Source: Lepisosteus oculatus
Lineage: Eukaryota > Chordata > Actinopteri > Semionotiformes > Lepisosteidae
Length of the DNA: 64,000 bases
Assembly: GCF_040954835.1 (NCBI RefSeq)
Contig: NC_090707.1
Span: 21,284,570 to 21,348,569 of the forward strand
Direction of reading: 5' to 3'
Positions 10,837 to 22,254 of this stretch are shown in pieces; position 1 is the stretch's first letter, and each line of letters opens with the position of its first letter. Both the position numbers and the translations under genes were made by a program. The notes beneath the pieces were generated by a model. The model was not told where the DNA came from. It did no database searches and saw only the letters and a program-made list of their open reading frames with translations.

Positions 10837-11394
10837 GTAAGTATTTCACTAGGGGGGGACCAAGGTCACTGCATCTTAACCAATACAATTGTAAATGTAT
10901 ACACACGCAATACCTAAGCTGACAAACTGGTAGAAATTACATTTTAGTTTACATTCTTTTACATACCTGATTATTTCTAAAGTCTGTTTACATTTTGGTT
11001 GCTTTTTTTACTCCCGAGTAAAGTACTGAAATAGAGCTTTGCCTCCTAACAGTTATTCATTGCTGTTATTAAATCATTTTTGTTCACGATTGTTTTAATC
11101 TGGGAAATTTACCCTTGTATTTCAAAGTTGTGACCCTATTTTCCTAACATCTCAAAAGATCATGATCTCAAAGCTCCACAAACACTTAAGCACTTAAGCA
11201 AAACTGCATTTGTTTCCTAATTTGCTTTAAAATGAGAGTAAATGGGTATACAACAGAACAATAATATTAGAATCCCCGTATTTCCTTAAAGCTTGTGTTA
11301 ATGTACGGAAAAGTGAGCTCATACAGTTTTTTATTGGTATTCTATATGTCTTTTTTGTGAAAAATTTTAGTTCGCAAGGCAAAGTCCAAATAAT

Positions 11395-11565
11395 GGTCTA
11401 TAAATGAGAAGGGCCCAATCAGCCCTTCTTGCTTGTTTGGTAGTTTAGCAGCTGAATGAATTTAAAATTTTGTCCAGCCATGTCTTGAAGTGCCCAGAGT
11501 AGCAGCAATTCAAGTCTGTATTTGGATATGCTGTGGTCTGGGATGTGTGTTTTTGTTACTGGCAG
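11395..11565 (-). repeat. CR1/LINE-type 3' tail fragment, minus strand
   Basis: The segment AGAAGGGCCCAATCAGCCCT followed by TCTTGCTTGTTTGG resembles the minus-strand version of a common fish retroposon tail (GGGCTGAATGGCCTCCTCTC type). It is diverged; related tails occur at 22150, 41285, 51570 and 62410. Confidence 0.4.
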
Positions 11566-11984
11566 CGTGTGAGGTGTTTATACTATTTTTGTTAATGTGC
11601 ATGTATTCAGAGCTTGCACCATTAAATGCCTTGGAGAGTGACAAGCATTTATGAAGGCTAAGAAGATTTTTCCACAGGAATGGAAAAAAAAGGTGTTGAA
11701 AAAGTTCCCTGTATTTTTTGTCATAGGAGTTTGTGACATAATTTAGAAGCTCCTGATAACTACCTCAGTGGGCCCCACAAAAAAAAACCAGCAGGAAGAC
11801 TTGTGAAGAATGGAGAGTTTTAGATAGATCTGTGTGTTAAACCAGAGTTTCACACTTGAAAACATAAATAAACTGTTTTATTAATCCATGATAGTGAGAT
11901 AGATATTGCATTAACAATTTTGATCATGTTGGAAGAGGTAATGAAAAGAACATTAAAATATCACCAACGCATTACTTTAAAAAA

Positions 11985-12530
11985 CCTCCTATCTAATTTA
12001 GGGTCATAGAGGCCTGGAGCCTATCCCAGAAAGCATTGGGTAAATGCAGGGCGGTGCTGTGGCTGTGTGGCTAAGGACCTGCGCCTGTGGCTGGAAGGTT
12101 GCTGGTTCATATCTGGTGGCCGGCAGAGGAATCCGACTCTGATGGGCTCCTGAGCAAGGCCCTTAACCCCAGCTGCTCCAGGGGCGCCGTATAAATGGCT
12201 GACCCTGTGCTCTGACCCCAATCTTCTTTCCCTGTCTCATGGAGAGCAAGTTGGGGTATGCGAAAAGACAGATTCTTAATACAAAAAATTGTATATGGCC
12301 AATAAAGTGATCTTACATTATCTTTAAGATGGGATACACCTTGATAGACATGACACCAGTCTAGAACACGCATAGTTAACCCTGGTATGTCTTTGGACTT
12401 TCGGAGGAATACCATGAAAATACATAGAGAACATGTGAACGCCATGCAGATAACACCCCCAGGATTGAAACCAAGGCCCCAGCACTGAGAGGCAACAATA
12501 CTAACCAGTATGCCACCATGCCACTCCAAC
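11985..12530 (-). repeat. SINE family C, minus strand, split by a family B SINE
   Basis: The left part (about 11985-12049) reads CTAATTTAGGGTCATAGAGG and CCTGGAGCCTATCCCAGAAA, which is the minus-strand 3' region of family C. The right part (about 12328-12530) resumes with GATGGGATACACC and runs to the head (CCCCAGGATTGAAACCAAGG, then CACTGAGAGGCAACAATACT). Together they make one nearly full copy interrupted by 12050-12318. Confidence 0.75.
12050..12318 (+). repeat. SINE family B, full-length, nested in a family C SINE
   Basis: The A box TGGCTAAGGAC (12068-12078) and B box GGTTCATATCT (12104-12114) stand at tRNA-like spacing. The central motif CTCCTGAGCAAGGCCCTTAA follows, then CATGGAGAGCAAGTTGGGGT and the 3' end GTATATGGCCAATAAAGTGA followed by TCTTA. 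At the junctions, AAATGCAGG on the left and AAGATGGG on the right both align to the same family C site, consistent with a worn target-site duplication. Confidence 0.85.
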
Positions 12531-12539
12531 AGATAAAAT

Positions 12540-14360
12540 ATAGAGATGTAAAAACTAATGAAGACAAAAGAAATTGCCTCAATCTCTGTGTTACCCAGAA
12601 ACAAACAGGGCTGAAAGAAAGGTTATTAAAGATCAGTCTTTGTGAGAGCTAACACAAACACTATGTTTACCCCCAATGGTCTGGACAAATTTACTCCTGA
12701 CTGGGATAATCAGACCTACCAGAGGTTCCTAATTTTTAATTCAGTTGGTGAAAAAATACCTCAGTTTTGTACCTGATCTGCTGTGCTGTTGGTACATAAT
12801 GGCTGCTACTCATTACCCAGCTTGCTGCTGCACATGAGAGGTGGGTTAAGTGGTCTGGCATCCTTTGGGATAAAAGCTACTATATAATCCAATAAATTGA
12901 TTAAACTGTTTTACTGTTACCTTGTAAATATAATGGATTTTTTCCAGGTATGGTGAGGCTCAGTATTATTATGTATGGGTTCAAATATAGTTTACTGTGA
13001 CAAAAATATCCCTCAGCTTTGCAAAATAGACCCTGAGTTCATCCCTTCAGATTTGTGTGTGATAATGTCAAAGTAGGTATCAGATACTGTGTTAGAACTA
13101 GGCAGCCATACAGCTGTAGAATTGTTCAGGTTTCATTCATTTCCTTCAACATGCTATGGGCCAGGTGCATAAAAAATCATCTGATAGCATTCAGTAGTTA
13201 TAGTATTTAAAATTATACTAATTTAAAAATGGTATTTTGAATTTCCATGTAGTTAACAAGACGATTTACCTCTCCTGTGTAACAAAAGCTCCAGGATGTC
13301 ATACCTTACTGGCACACATTGTGCTACCATCTGAGACCATTAAGACAAGCACCGATGAGGCTTTTGAATTTTCTGTTTCAGGCATTTAAAGATTTAATCA
13401 TCGGATTCATTTGAAAATGCTAAAGGCAAAAAAAAAACAACAGCATCCAACTAACACAGCAGCTCTTAGTGTTCTTTGCTTAAATATAGATTATTAATTC
13501 CATGACTCCTCTCTTTCCCTCCACGTTCTGAGTACTCAATAACAGTCCTGTTTAAAGAGGACTCAGTGGACTGTAAAATATGTAGACAGGTAGGAATCCA
13601 GATAGAAGAACAATTAAAGAATGTAAAGATAAAAGGAAAGTATCATGCCAGTTGGTGGTAAAAAGTTTAGACTTTAATGCTTGAAAATAAACCTTGAAAT
13701 GTATAAAAAAGATGAAAAAACGATGTCAGTGTCTTTATTAAGAACCTGAACAGTAATTTTCCTAATTAGAGCTATGAACTCAGTTGGTCTTTCTTGCTGT
13801 ATGCAGCTTGTAACTCTTGGTATAAATGTTTTTTAACGATTGTAGTGCTATGTTTAATTTTATGTTTAATCCTGTAGCAAATCTTACATAATCTTAGAGA
13901 TTCCCATGTTAATTATTATTGTACATAACTGATATATTTTGTTTGTGATTCAAAGATGCCTTGCAGAAAAGACAGTGGAAAAACTGAGTATGGGGAAAAG
14001 GGAGTGCATGTTTGGGTGATATCCTTTTTAATTATAACCTATTTTATTTGAATTGTGAGCCAATCTGTACTTGATCAGTCTCAAAAGTACATAGTGTAAG
14101 ATGCAGGGTCCATGAAATAGCAGTATCAATCAAGCTAAAAGTTGCCCTTAGTTTTTGTTACTTGAATTTTTCAAAGTCCTTTGGAGATTAGTTGTAGCTG
14201 GCTTTGCATTTTCTGTTTTTCAGTTTGTCAAGAAATTGCTTGTTTAGTAAACAGAGCACAAGATTTCTCTTTCTTCATTGTGGAAATTACGTCTAGTTTG
14301 CTACATATTAAGTAGTTTTTGGCCATTTACTCAGCATGTATTTAAGATGAAAATTATGGT
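12540..14360. other. Intronic stretch without recognised elements
   Basis: SLX9 intron. Nothing recognised apart from short A runs. Confidence 0.35.
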
Positions 14361-14363
14361 TGG

Positions 14364-14660
14364 GTGTTTGTTAACACATCATTTACATATTCCAAACAAT
14401 TTGGACAAGGAATAAAAAACGTAAACAAAATGTTTGGCTATATTGTAAAAAGTATAAAATTCCGATACAGGTATGTTATGTCCAAATTGTGCATTGCACT
14501 AGACAAGCCTCATTTAGAATATTTTGTACAACCCTGTACAAAATAGCAGTGAGAACAAAAAGGATATCACCGCTCTGCAATGCAGTCAAGAGACGAGCAA
14601 TGAGATATATTCCAGGGCTAAAGGCAATGTCCTTGTAACAGATCCTTTCTTAAGGTAGCT
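14364..14660 (+). mobile_element. CR1-type LINE fragment (reverse-transcriptase C-terminus)
   Basis: One frame reads LCIALDKPHLEYFVQPCTK, matching the L-x-x-x-L-x-(R/K)-PHLEY-x-VQ block of CR1-group ORF2 proteins. A second frame slightly downstream reads AVKRRAMRYIPGLKAMSL, matching the VQRRATK-x-IPGL block that follows it in intact elements. The frame change and stops show it is dead. Confidence 0.7.
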
Positions 14661-15189
14661 TGGCTGGAAGGACCTATGTACATAAACCTGTAATTATCTT
14701 GTGTTACTGAGGCATCTATATACAGTAGATTAGAGAGGATCGACCCAGTGTTTTACCCTAACTTCCTTTGGCCTAGGTCCTTAACCCTCACTTCACTTGT
14801 CCTCACTAGCTCTTAGCTTTTCTATAACCCTGAATTATTTGGAGTATTGACAGATAGGTTTTGTTTGGCCCGAGGCTGTCTGACACAATGTCAAAGTCCA
14901 ATTATCTAAACTATAGTATGAGATTTTATCTTGCCCTGAACTGATTTTCAGGCTTTTGTCATAACTGCAATGTTACAGGTCGGCAACTCTGGCTGAAGAC
15001 ACACTCTGCCTGGTCACACTCTTACTCACTTATTTCAGCAGAGAAATCGGCAGCACTAGAGAGCTGATTTCTCTGCCTTCTCCATGCGGAAAGCAGAGGG
15101 CCACTTTGATGATCTCTGTAGTAGTGGCATGCTGTTCCTAGTGCTCTGATCTACTCTCATCACTCCAGCTTCATGTGTTTCATCACAGT

Positions 15190-15485
15190 CCGACACTGAC
15201 AGGCTGGAAGAACGGAACTTTTTTAGTCTTAAACAGAGAAGATTGTGTGGACTTGATCCAAACATTCAGAAGGAACAGTGAAACGGTAACCAGAGGGCAC
15301 AAGTGGAGACTACAGTACATGGAAGAAAAAAAAAAACAAGAACAAGAGGCACTGCTGTATCCGAAAAGCTGTGAGACAATGGAACAAGATACCCAGTCAA
15401 ATTGTTGACACCGATACCTTGACTTCCTTCAAGAAATTGCTGAACTAGTACCTTGGATCAATTACCTGCCAACTACAAAAATCTG
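15190..15485 (+). mobile_element. CR1-type LINE fragment, downstream part
   Basis: The frame gives ERNFFSLKQRRLCGLD and then FRRNSETVTRGHKWRL. These match the (N/L)-F-S-L-x-x-RR-L-x-G-D and TRGHKW-x-L blocks that come next in the same LINE protein. The DNA continues with GAATGGAACAAGATACCC-like sequence and a TTCAAGAAATTGCTG block. It is probably the same insertion as 14364-14660, with unrelated sequence between them. Confidence 0.7.
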
Positions 15486-15489
15486 AAAT

Positions 15490-18155
15490 GAATGTTAAAT
15501 TAACAGATCTACAAACAAACATCGGCTTGAAAACAGAAATATATATATTATGCAAATGAATTAGTTCTTGCCATTTCACAATGCTTGACTGAACTACCGT
15601 ACGACTTCTCATTCCACCTTTTGCATATATAAAGTCAAATGCAGACATAGAAGTTGTAGAATGGTTCCCTCCCTCAAGCAATGTGATACAGCAAGAGCTA
15701 ATTAATTGTCATAACCATAATTTCTCGTGATGATCTGCTCTATGTCATGTATACATATGTTTATATTTAATTCTAAATGTAGTTTGGAATTTTGTCTTAT
15801 CTGGAGATGAAAAAGGTAAATTAATTTCAAAGTTGCCTTGTAAATTGTATTAAGGTAGTGACTAGCAGGTACAAATTGAAGCCCAGGCTGATAACATCTC
15901 TGTGCGTATCTTATTTTCCCTTGGCAATAACCTGTAATTTGTCATACCATTAAAGCAGATGTATGATCACTGATACAGAGTACTTTTGGGTATTTTAAAA
16001 TTCAGCTTCAAATGCCTAAACACATCTGGTAGGGTGTCGCTCTATATCCTTCACATACTGTAGCTTCAGGTTTTAGTCGTTGTTACTCGTTTGCTGCAAC
16101 ATATTACAAAACCCGAAGGAAGACAGTAGGATTTTCTTTTCAGTACAGTCTCTGAAGTATCCAGCTGTTCCAAGAATTGTGAAATGTGCACCTTTATCGA
16201 CTGTACATGTATTCTTGGTTTTCAGAGGTTTTTCTTGTTTTTGTGTTTTTTGGAATTTAAAAAATGTTACAATGTGAGAAGAGAATGTTGCTGAAATTCA
16301 CAGTTTGTTAATTCCTGAAACCTTATTCCAAGCAACTGACCAGCATAGAAAGAATGGGTACAGGCCTCTGATTTTTAACACAATACTGTTACTAGAAAGC
16401 AAATCAAAAATATTTGTCACAATTAATTAATTTACTTGTTCATTAGGATATTGTGATTACATATAGTACAAGGCCATATTACTCACTGTGCTTTGTACAC
16501 AGATTTACACAGTTGTTTTCTTCATAAAAGCTCAATGAGTAAGAATTCCTTATAAAAAACCCACGGGGGGGTTAAGATTTTTTTATGTTTACAGTTTACA
16601 GAGTAAATACAATCTACTGTGTGAATGTCTGTCAAGAAATTTAATCAAGACTGTTACTTATTGTCTTATATTAAAAGTGAATTTTTATCGTGAAAAATAC
16701 CTGTGTTTAGCATACACTCCTCTTTTAAAAAGCAAACATTCTTGTGACATATATTTCCTTTTATGTTCTTCTTTTTTTATTACCTTCTATAAGTTCTTTG
16801 CTATACAAAGCCAGATATGTAATCTTGCTTCTTCCTTCTCCTTTTAGGTGGCTTTAGACATTCTTCTGATGACTTAGCCCATACTGTCATTGTCCTGTCT
16901 GAGATTTAAAAAAACTTATTTTAGAAGCACTTTGAGGCCACTGACTTCTAAATTGAGGCCTGCCTTTCCATGAGAGTGTCAGATTGAATCCCATTTTAGG
17001 ACTCATTAGGATTGACTGGCAAGCAGCAGAGTGTTTTCCACTAGACTTCATTCATCATTTGTTTTATTTTTCTTGACACTACAGTGTACAAAACTTCTGG
17101 GATGAAATGGAGCTACATTGTGTAAGCAGTTCCTAACTACTGTCTTTTTAATCTTTATGAAGGTTTGTCTTCTCAGGGGAGTTTATAAAAGATTAAATAT
17201 TAGGGTGAGGCTGTACCATCAGCTAATTATAAACAAAGCCCGAGAAATAGCAGGTGAAGTTCTTTCTGTGTTTGGGCAAATTCTTTTGTCATTTGAAAAA
17301 ACAAAAACAGTACAGATCAACTGCAATGACTCTCTCAGGGTGTCATTATTAAGACTGTTTTGAGACAGGTATTTAGCTACTGGAATTATTAGCTCAAAGA
17401 GTGAATGTTTGTTCATTTTCTGTGGTGTCACTTAGATGTATGGCTTTGGTATTTACAGCACCTGCATTGACAGAGAATTGTATTTCCATTTTGATTCCAA
17501 ATAAGCCAAGGAAAAGAGTAATATTGTCAGCAGCTATTTCCTGTTGAACAGTTACCATATGTTGCGCATGGGGCACTCAAATGATAGTGTCAGAATTGAT
17601 TCATTACAGTTCCCTGGGAAAACCTTTTTTATTAATAATGTTTCACTTAGAAAATTTCATAATAAAGGAATTTGTTGGCAGCACAAGTTGCATGTCTGGT
17701 TTTACTCAGAATCCTAGGAAAAAAGAACAGAAGATTGCCTTGTTGTTCAGAAACATAAATGTGATAGATGCTGTAATAAAGGATTGTACAGTAAGTAGAA
17801 CATTTTGTCTGATCCTTTGGGTCAGGTTTTCATTTAAACTGTTCTTCTTCATTTATCTTGTAAGTCATCATTTTAACCTCCTGGGACAAAAGTCTGATAA
17901 TTTACTGTATACCATGGATAATATAGGCTACATTTTAAATTATCAGACCATAAAAGCACACAAATGTAAATTTTAAGAACAAAACATATTTATTCAAATG
18001 TACACTCAAATGTAAATTTTAAGAACAAAGACAGGTAAAATTCCTCAGATACTCAACAATACTTTCAGGAAAGGAACTCAGTACACAATGAATATATACA
18101 TTTCCTCATAAATACCAGCAATACATTATCTGACTTTTTTTTTCTTAATCTAGAG
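15490..18155. other. Intronic stretch; one short direct duplication
   Basis: SLX9 intron. At 17962-18028 the string AAATGTAAATTTTAAGAACA occurs twice about 44 bp apart. Otherwise nothing is recognised. The 131-codon frame at 17581-17976 shows no family motif and is probably chance. Confidence 0.4.
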
Positions 18156-18159
18156 ATAG

Positions 18160-18400
18160 AACAGTAGTGTTATGGCTAGCGTTGTTGTCTCACAGCTCTT
18201 GCGTCATGGTTTTGATACCATTTAGACACCAGATAAGGGTGTCTTCTGTCTGGAGTTTGCTTGTTTTCCCCATATTCACTTTGATTTTCAGGTTTCTGCT
18301 TAGCTTCCATGGCTGGCTATGTAAACTGGTGTCTATAAACTATCCCTGTGTGCACCCTGTGATGGACAATGTCCCTATGGTTTTGGAATAATCTGTGGTT
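18160..18400 (+). repeat. Degenerate SINE family C copy
   Basis: The order of blocks matches family C: a head around GGCTAGCGTTGTTGTCTCAC, then GTCTGGAGTTTGCTTGTTTT, then CACCCTGTGATGGACAATGT. It lacks the TGGATGGA tail. Just downstream (18475-18540) the string GATTTTTCATTTCAGA is duplicated. Confidence 0.55.
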
Positions 18401-19202
18401 TTCTACAACCCTCAACATGAGTAATTAGCTATCTTATAATGTGTAGATAAATCCAAAGATATGCCTTTAGCAATGAAACAGACGATTTTTCATTTCAGAT
18501 TTTTCATCTAAAAAACAGATGATTTTTCATTTCAGAATGTTTTTCCTGATCTTTATAACATAAGTTAGTGCTGCTGGTACATTGATACCCTGCCAGTGTA
18601 ACATATTCAATCCGTAGACCATTAGGCACTAGGAGCACCAATTTCACGTGTGTGCTTAATGAGAAAATAGCACTGATCCCAAGATGATGGAACCAGGGTA
18701 TTCTTTACCTCCAGTGACATTGGTATTTTACTAATCCATCTTATACATATATATAATATATGGTCTTAAACATCATCCCTACATCCCCACCAAAAGTACT
18801 GAATGTTTCTAACGCAGTATTTCTCAACCTTTTCCATCCCATGACACACTCTTATGAGTAAACACACATTCATGTCTTTTTCCCCAAACACATTTTTCTT
18901 AATATTATAAACAAAACTTTCAGTGTTTGCAAATAAGTTCAAGTATTTAACTTTCAGTGAAAAAGCAAGCTTTTGCTAAATCGCTCCCAGTTGTTTTCTG
19001 TTGATGCTTTTTATGTCCATCAGACTCAAAAGGCTTAACTTGCACCTCTTAGAACTTGGCCTCTGTCTTGTGTGTCTACACCGAATGTGCAACACAACAC
19101 TTTGGTTGTTCTAGGAAGTAAGATTTCATGTATTCATTTTATTAAAATGCAAGTTTTCTAAAATGATGCAGCACACTCTTTCATGTTTAACACTTTCATG
19201 GT

Positions 19203-19525
19203 AATGCCATTGTAACACTGGTTCGCATTGCTGCCTTGCAACACTGGGGCCCTGGGTTCAATTTCAGACCTGGGGTGCTGTCTGTGAGAAGTTTTAGTGT
19301 TCTCGTGTGTTTGCTTGGGTTTTCTCTCACAATCCAAAAATATGCTGGAATCTTAATTGGCTCCCTAGGAAAGCTGGACCTGGTAGGAGTGTGTGTGTGC
19401 CCTGTGATGGAATGGCATCCTGTCCAGGGTGTACCCTGACTTGCGTCTCTTGTTTGCCAGAATAGACTCTGGCTCCTCTGTGACTCCATACTGGATAAAG
19501 TGGTTAGAAAACGTATGGATAATTT
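19203..19525 (+). repeat. SINE family C, nearly full-length
   Basis: Head GTTCGCATTGCTGCCTTGCA, B box in CCTGGGTTCAATTTCAGACC, middle AGTTTTAGTGTTCTCGTGTG, then GCCCTGTGATGGAATGGCAT, GAATAGACTCTGGCTCCTCT and tail GGTTAGAAAACGTATGGATA. Confidence 0.8.
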
Positions 19526-20280
19526 AAAGGAAACATTTTAGCTGATACAAAATGTAAAAATCAGAATCTCTGTTTATAAATCTCCAGACTCTGTATATAT
19601 AGTTTGCACTGTTTTCCTTGAAATTTGGCAGGTAGTGTGTTCCTGAATTTCATATTACTTTGTGCATTTTTGCACATTCACTTTAATTGTGAATATAATA
19701 AAAATATATGTATTGTGTGTGACTGCAGGCACTTCAGTGAATTGTAATTCCATGTTATACCCAGGACTGTATGCTGACATTTAAAATTTTAACATACAAG
19801 GAACAAATCTATTAACATTTTTATTCTATTTAAGTAAAAATACATAATATAGATGTATCTAATATTCACATTGCTTCAGAACCTCCATGAAATAGGATGC
19901 ACTGGGAGTAATTTATACAGTATATGAAGTATGGTAACTGAAATTGTATAAATTGCTACATTTAAGTATTTGCTGCTGTTGATTTGTTTATGCTAAAAAA
20001 ATGTTTAAATGTGGAATATGTCACAAATAAGAATATGCTGTTTATTTTACGTGAGCTCAGTAGGACATTTTTGTTGAATTTCAGAAAATTGTAATAATTT
20101 TCAGTTGTTAAAAGGTGTTACTATTTCTGTAACATAGACATGAGTAGATTTTTTTTTTAATTAATGTGAGAAAATCTCCAGTTTTAGGGTGTTACAGACA
20201 CTAAAAAAAATTCCACATGATTTTAGCAAGTTTCTCCTGCAGGGAAATTGTCACAGACTCTTTTTCTTTTCTTCCATTAG

Positions 20281-20349
20281 ACCAGTAAAGAAGAAACCAG
20301 AACCTACTGACTTCAGTCAGATGAAACCAGCTCAGAAGCGCAAGCTGTT
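20281..20349 (+). CDS. SLX9: SLX9 (FAM207A) penultimate coding exon
   Basis: This 69-nt exon follows a long pyrimidine tract (CTTTTTCTTTTCTTCCATTAG) and ends at the donor GTAAGTT. With the incoming bases it encodes VPVKKKPEPTDFSQMKPAQK followed by RKLL. It corresponds to the human stretch around KPRPSELSRMSAAQRQQLL: the S/T-(D/E)-(F/L)-S-x-M-x-x-A-Q-(K/R)-x-x-L-L pattern is kept. It leaves two bases, giving the same phase needed by the last exon. A 9.4-kb intron separates it from the previous exon and a 763-bp intron from the next. Confidence 0.9.
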
Positions 20350-21112
20350 GTAAGTTATGTCTTGACTGAAATTGAGAATACTCATTAATCATTCTTCCAA
20401 AGAATAGATAATATGGTTGATGCCCCTGTGGTTGTGTGAGATGCGACAGGCACAGACCTGAAAAGAATAAAAAAAGAAGTCCCTACACGTTACCCACCTG
20501 CACAATTAATTTTTTTCATTTGCTGGTTAGAGATCTGTTATCAGGGAATCATTCAGAATGAATGCAGTGCATGTGTAGTGGAGAATCTCAATCACATGAG
20601 TATAATACAATGACTATCACTGCTCTGTATAGTTTAACCTCGGGGCTTCCCTCTGCTTGAGTATTATACAACTAAATGGTGTGGATGACTAGGTCAAATT
20701 AATATCATATCTTTTGTACTTGGAACAGAAACCAGATACATTTCTTACTATGCTGTGATGGATACGAGACAGCCACTCTATTCTGTACTTTTCATGGTAT
20801 ACCGAGACCGCACTGAGACCTGTGGGCTGAATAACCCACTGACCATGATTACCTTACACTTTGGGATAGCAGGAAGGTTATCATTAATTCTCATCATAGG
20901 AAGGCAATGTCTGGGGGGGCAGGAGGCATTCTGGGGTGATACTGAATCTTTTCAGTAGCTGGTGGAATCAATTAAGAATTTCAACAAAAGGTGAGATAGG
21001 ATGATCCATATTTGATCATGGATGCCCTGTACTCATGTGAGGTCAGGAGTGCCTGGCAGTGTGAACCGGACATCTCTAAATAATTAAAGAAGAACCTTGT
21101 GTTCTTTTGCAG

Positions 21113-21239
21113 GGAGGATGAAACATCCAAGTTTACCGAAGTTTTAAGCAACACAGGCTTCAAGGTGAATCCGTTTGAGGCAATTGGAGAACACTTCAGG
21201 AAGAGGCTCAAACAGGAGGAAGAAGAGAATCCCAACTAA
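21113..21239 (+). CDS. SLX9: SLX9 (FAM207A) terminal coding exon with stop codon
   Basis: The acceptor is TTCTTTTGCAG at 21112. The exon encodes EDETSKFTEVLSNTGFKVNP, then FEAIGEHFRKRLKQEEEENP, N and TAA at 21237-21239. The human C-terminus has the same layout: an LLEEE/RF start, a short linker, a (S/N)P-hydrophobic-xAIG motif and an amphipathic R/K/Q-rich end. The acidic EEEE tail is longer here than in human. Together the four exons give 425 nt, or 140 residues of the C-terminal part. No frameshift or premature stop is seen, so the gene appears intact in this region. Confidence 0.93.
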
Positions 21240-21565
21240 CTATTTTTCTGTTCGCCATACTGTGCCATACCTCATCACATCTGGCAAAATAATTAAGTCG
21301 TTCTATGTCAAAAAATAATATTAATAGTGTTATGATATGCTACTGTTAGAGTTAGAATCCTAGGCCAACAGATGACAATAAAATATTTCATATTGACCTA
21401 TGAAGGTCCCATATTTTGTTTCCATTTCCCTTTATTTTAAGATTGTGTAACTTGCCTGCAAATTACACAGTAGTGATCATAAAATGAAATATTGACCACT
21501 GCTGTCTTGCACATGTAAAGCTTTAGCAAAATAATAAAATGTTCATAATTTAAAATAATAAAATG
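21240..21565 (+). other. SLX9: SLX9 3'UTR with candidate poly(A) signals
   Basis: The stop codon is followed by AT-rich sequence with AATAAA hexamers at 21377-21382, 21533-21538 and 21557-21562. The first, about 140 nt after the stop, is followed by a GT/T-rich stretch (TTTTGTTTCC near 21415) suitable as a downstream element, so it is the likeliest cleavage site. Which signal is used cannot be told from sequence alone. Confidence 0.6.
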
Positions 21566-22149
21566 TCTTTAATTTCAAACATAAAATGTACATTTTCAGT
21601 AATGTATTTTTTACTAAGATGTTGCTACCCAGCCTATTTACAGTTCTGGAGTTTATCTTAGAAGGAGTACTTTGTATTGCTTTCATTAGACACTTTTTAA
21701 AGCAGCACCATTTTATTGCTATGGTATTATAGTGGCACCTCAGTACACGAGGGCAAAGAGTTGCCTCATGTAAGCATTTTTAGGCAAGAAGTTAAAGGGA
21801 AAGCCAGACTATCATGCTCTCTGTGCATAAAAAGCGTATTGCATAAGGTCTGAGATTTGCAGTACATTATTAGAGATACAGCAGTGCTATGGTTTTCAAG
21901 TTAAAGCAATTTGTTTTGAAGGGTTTCTTTATTATGCTTTATAAGTGCGAGCATAATAAAGAAAAAATACTTCAAAACTATCTGCCATGTGGCTGTATCA
22001 GTAAAGGTCGACTGCAAAGGCATTTGGAGAACAGGCAGAACTTTGCAGTCCAATGTTGCCTATTATGTCTGGGCTGTCAATAGCAAAGGTGATAGTGGAA
22101 AAGTGGTTATGCATGGCCAGTGGTAGATGGGCATCAGTCAGGTTATCCA

Positions 22150-22250
22150 TAGCTTGTTGGACCTTTAAGTGTATGGCACTGTCTCCTAGCTTTTTAAAAT
22201 AGGCCAGACAGGCTGAATTGCCTCCTTTTGTTTGTAACATGTCTTATGTT
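22150..22250 (+). repeat. LINE/SINE tail of the CCTCCTTTTGTTTGTAAC type
   Basis: Ends with AGACAGGCTGAATTGCCTCC, then TTTTGTTTGTAACATGTCTT and ATGTTC, the shared 3' tail of a common fish CR1-like retroposon. The body upstream is too diverged to assign. Confidence 0.5.
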
Positions 22251-22254
22251 CAAG

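Noticed and set aside
12107..12604. 165-codon minus-strand frame
   Set aside because: It runs through two nested SINEs and has no protein family resemblance.
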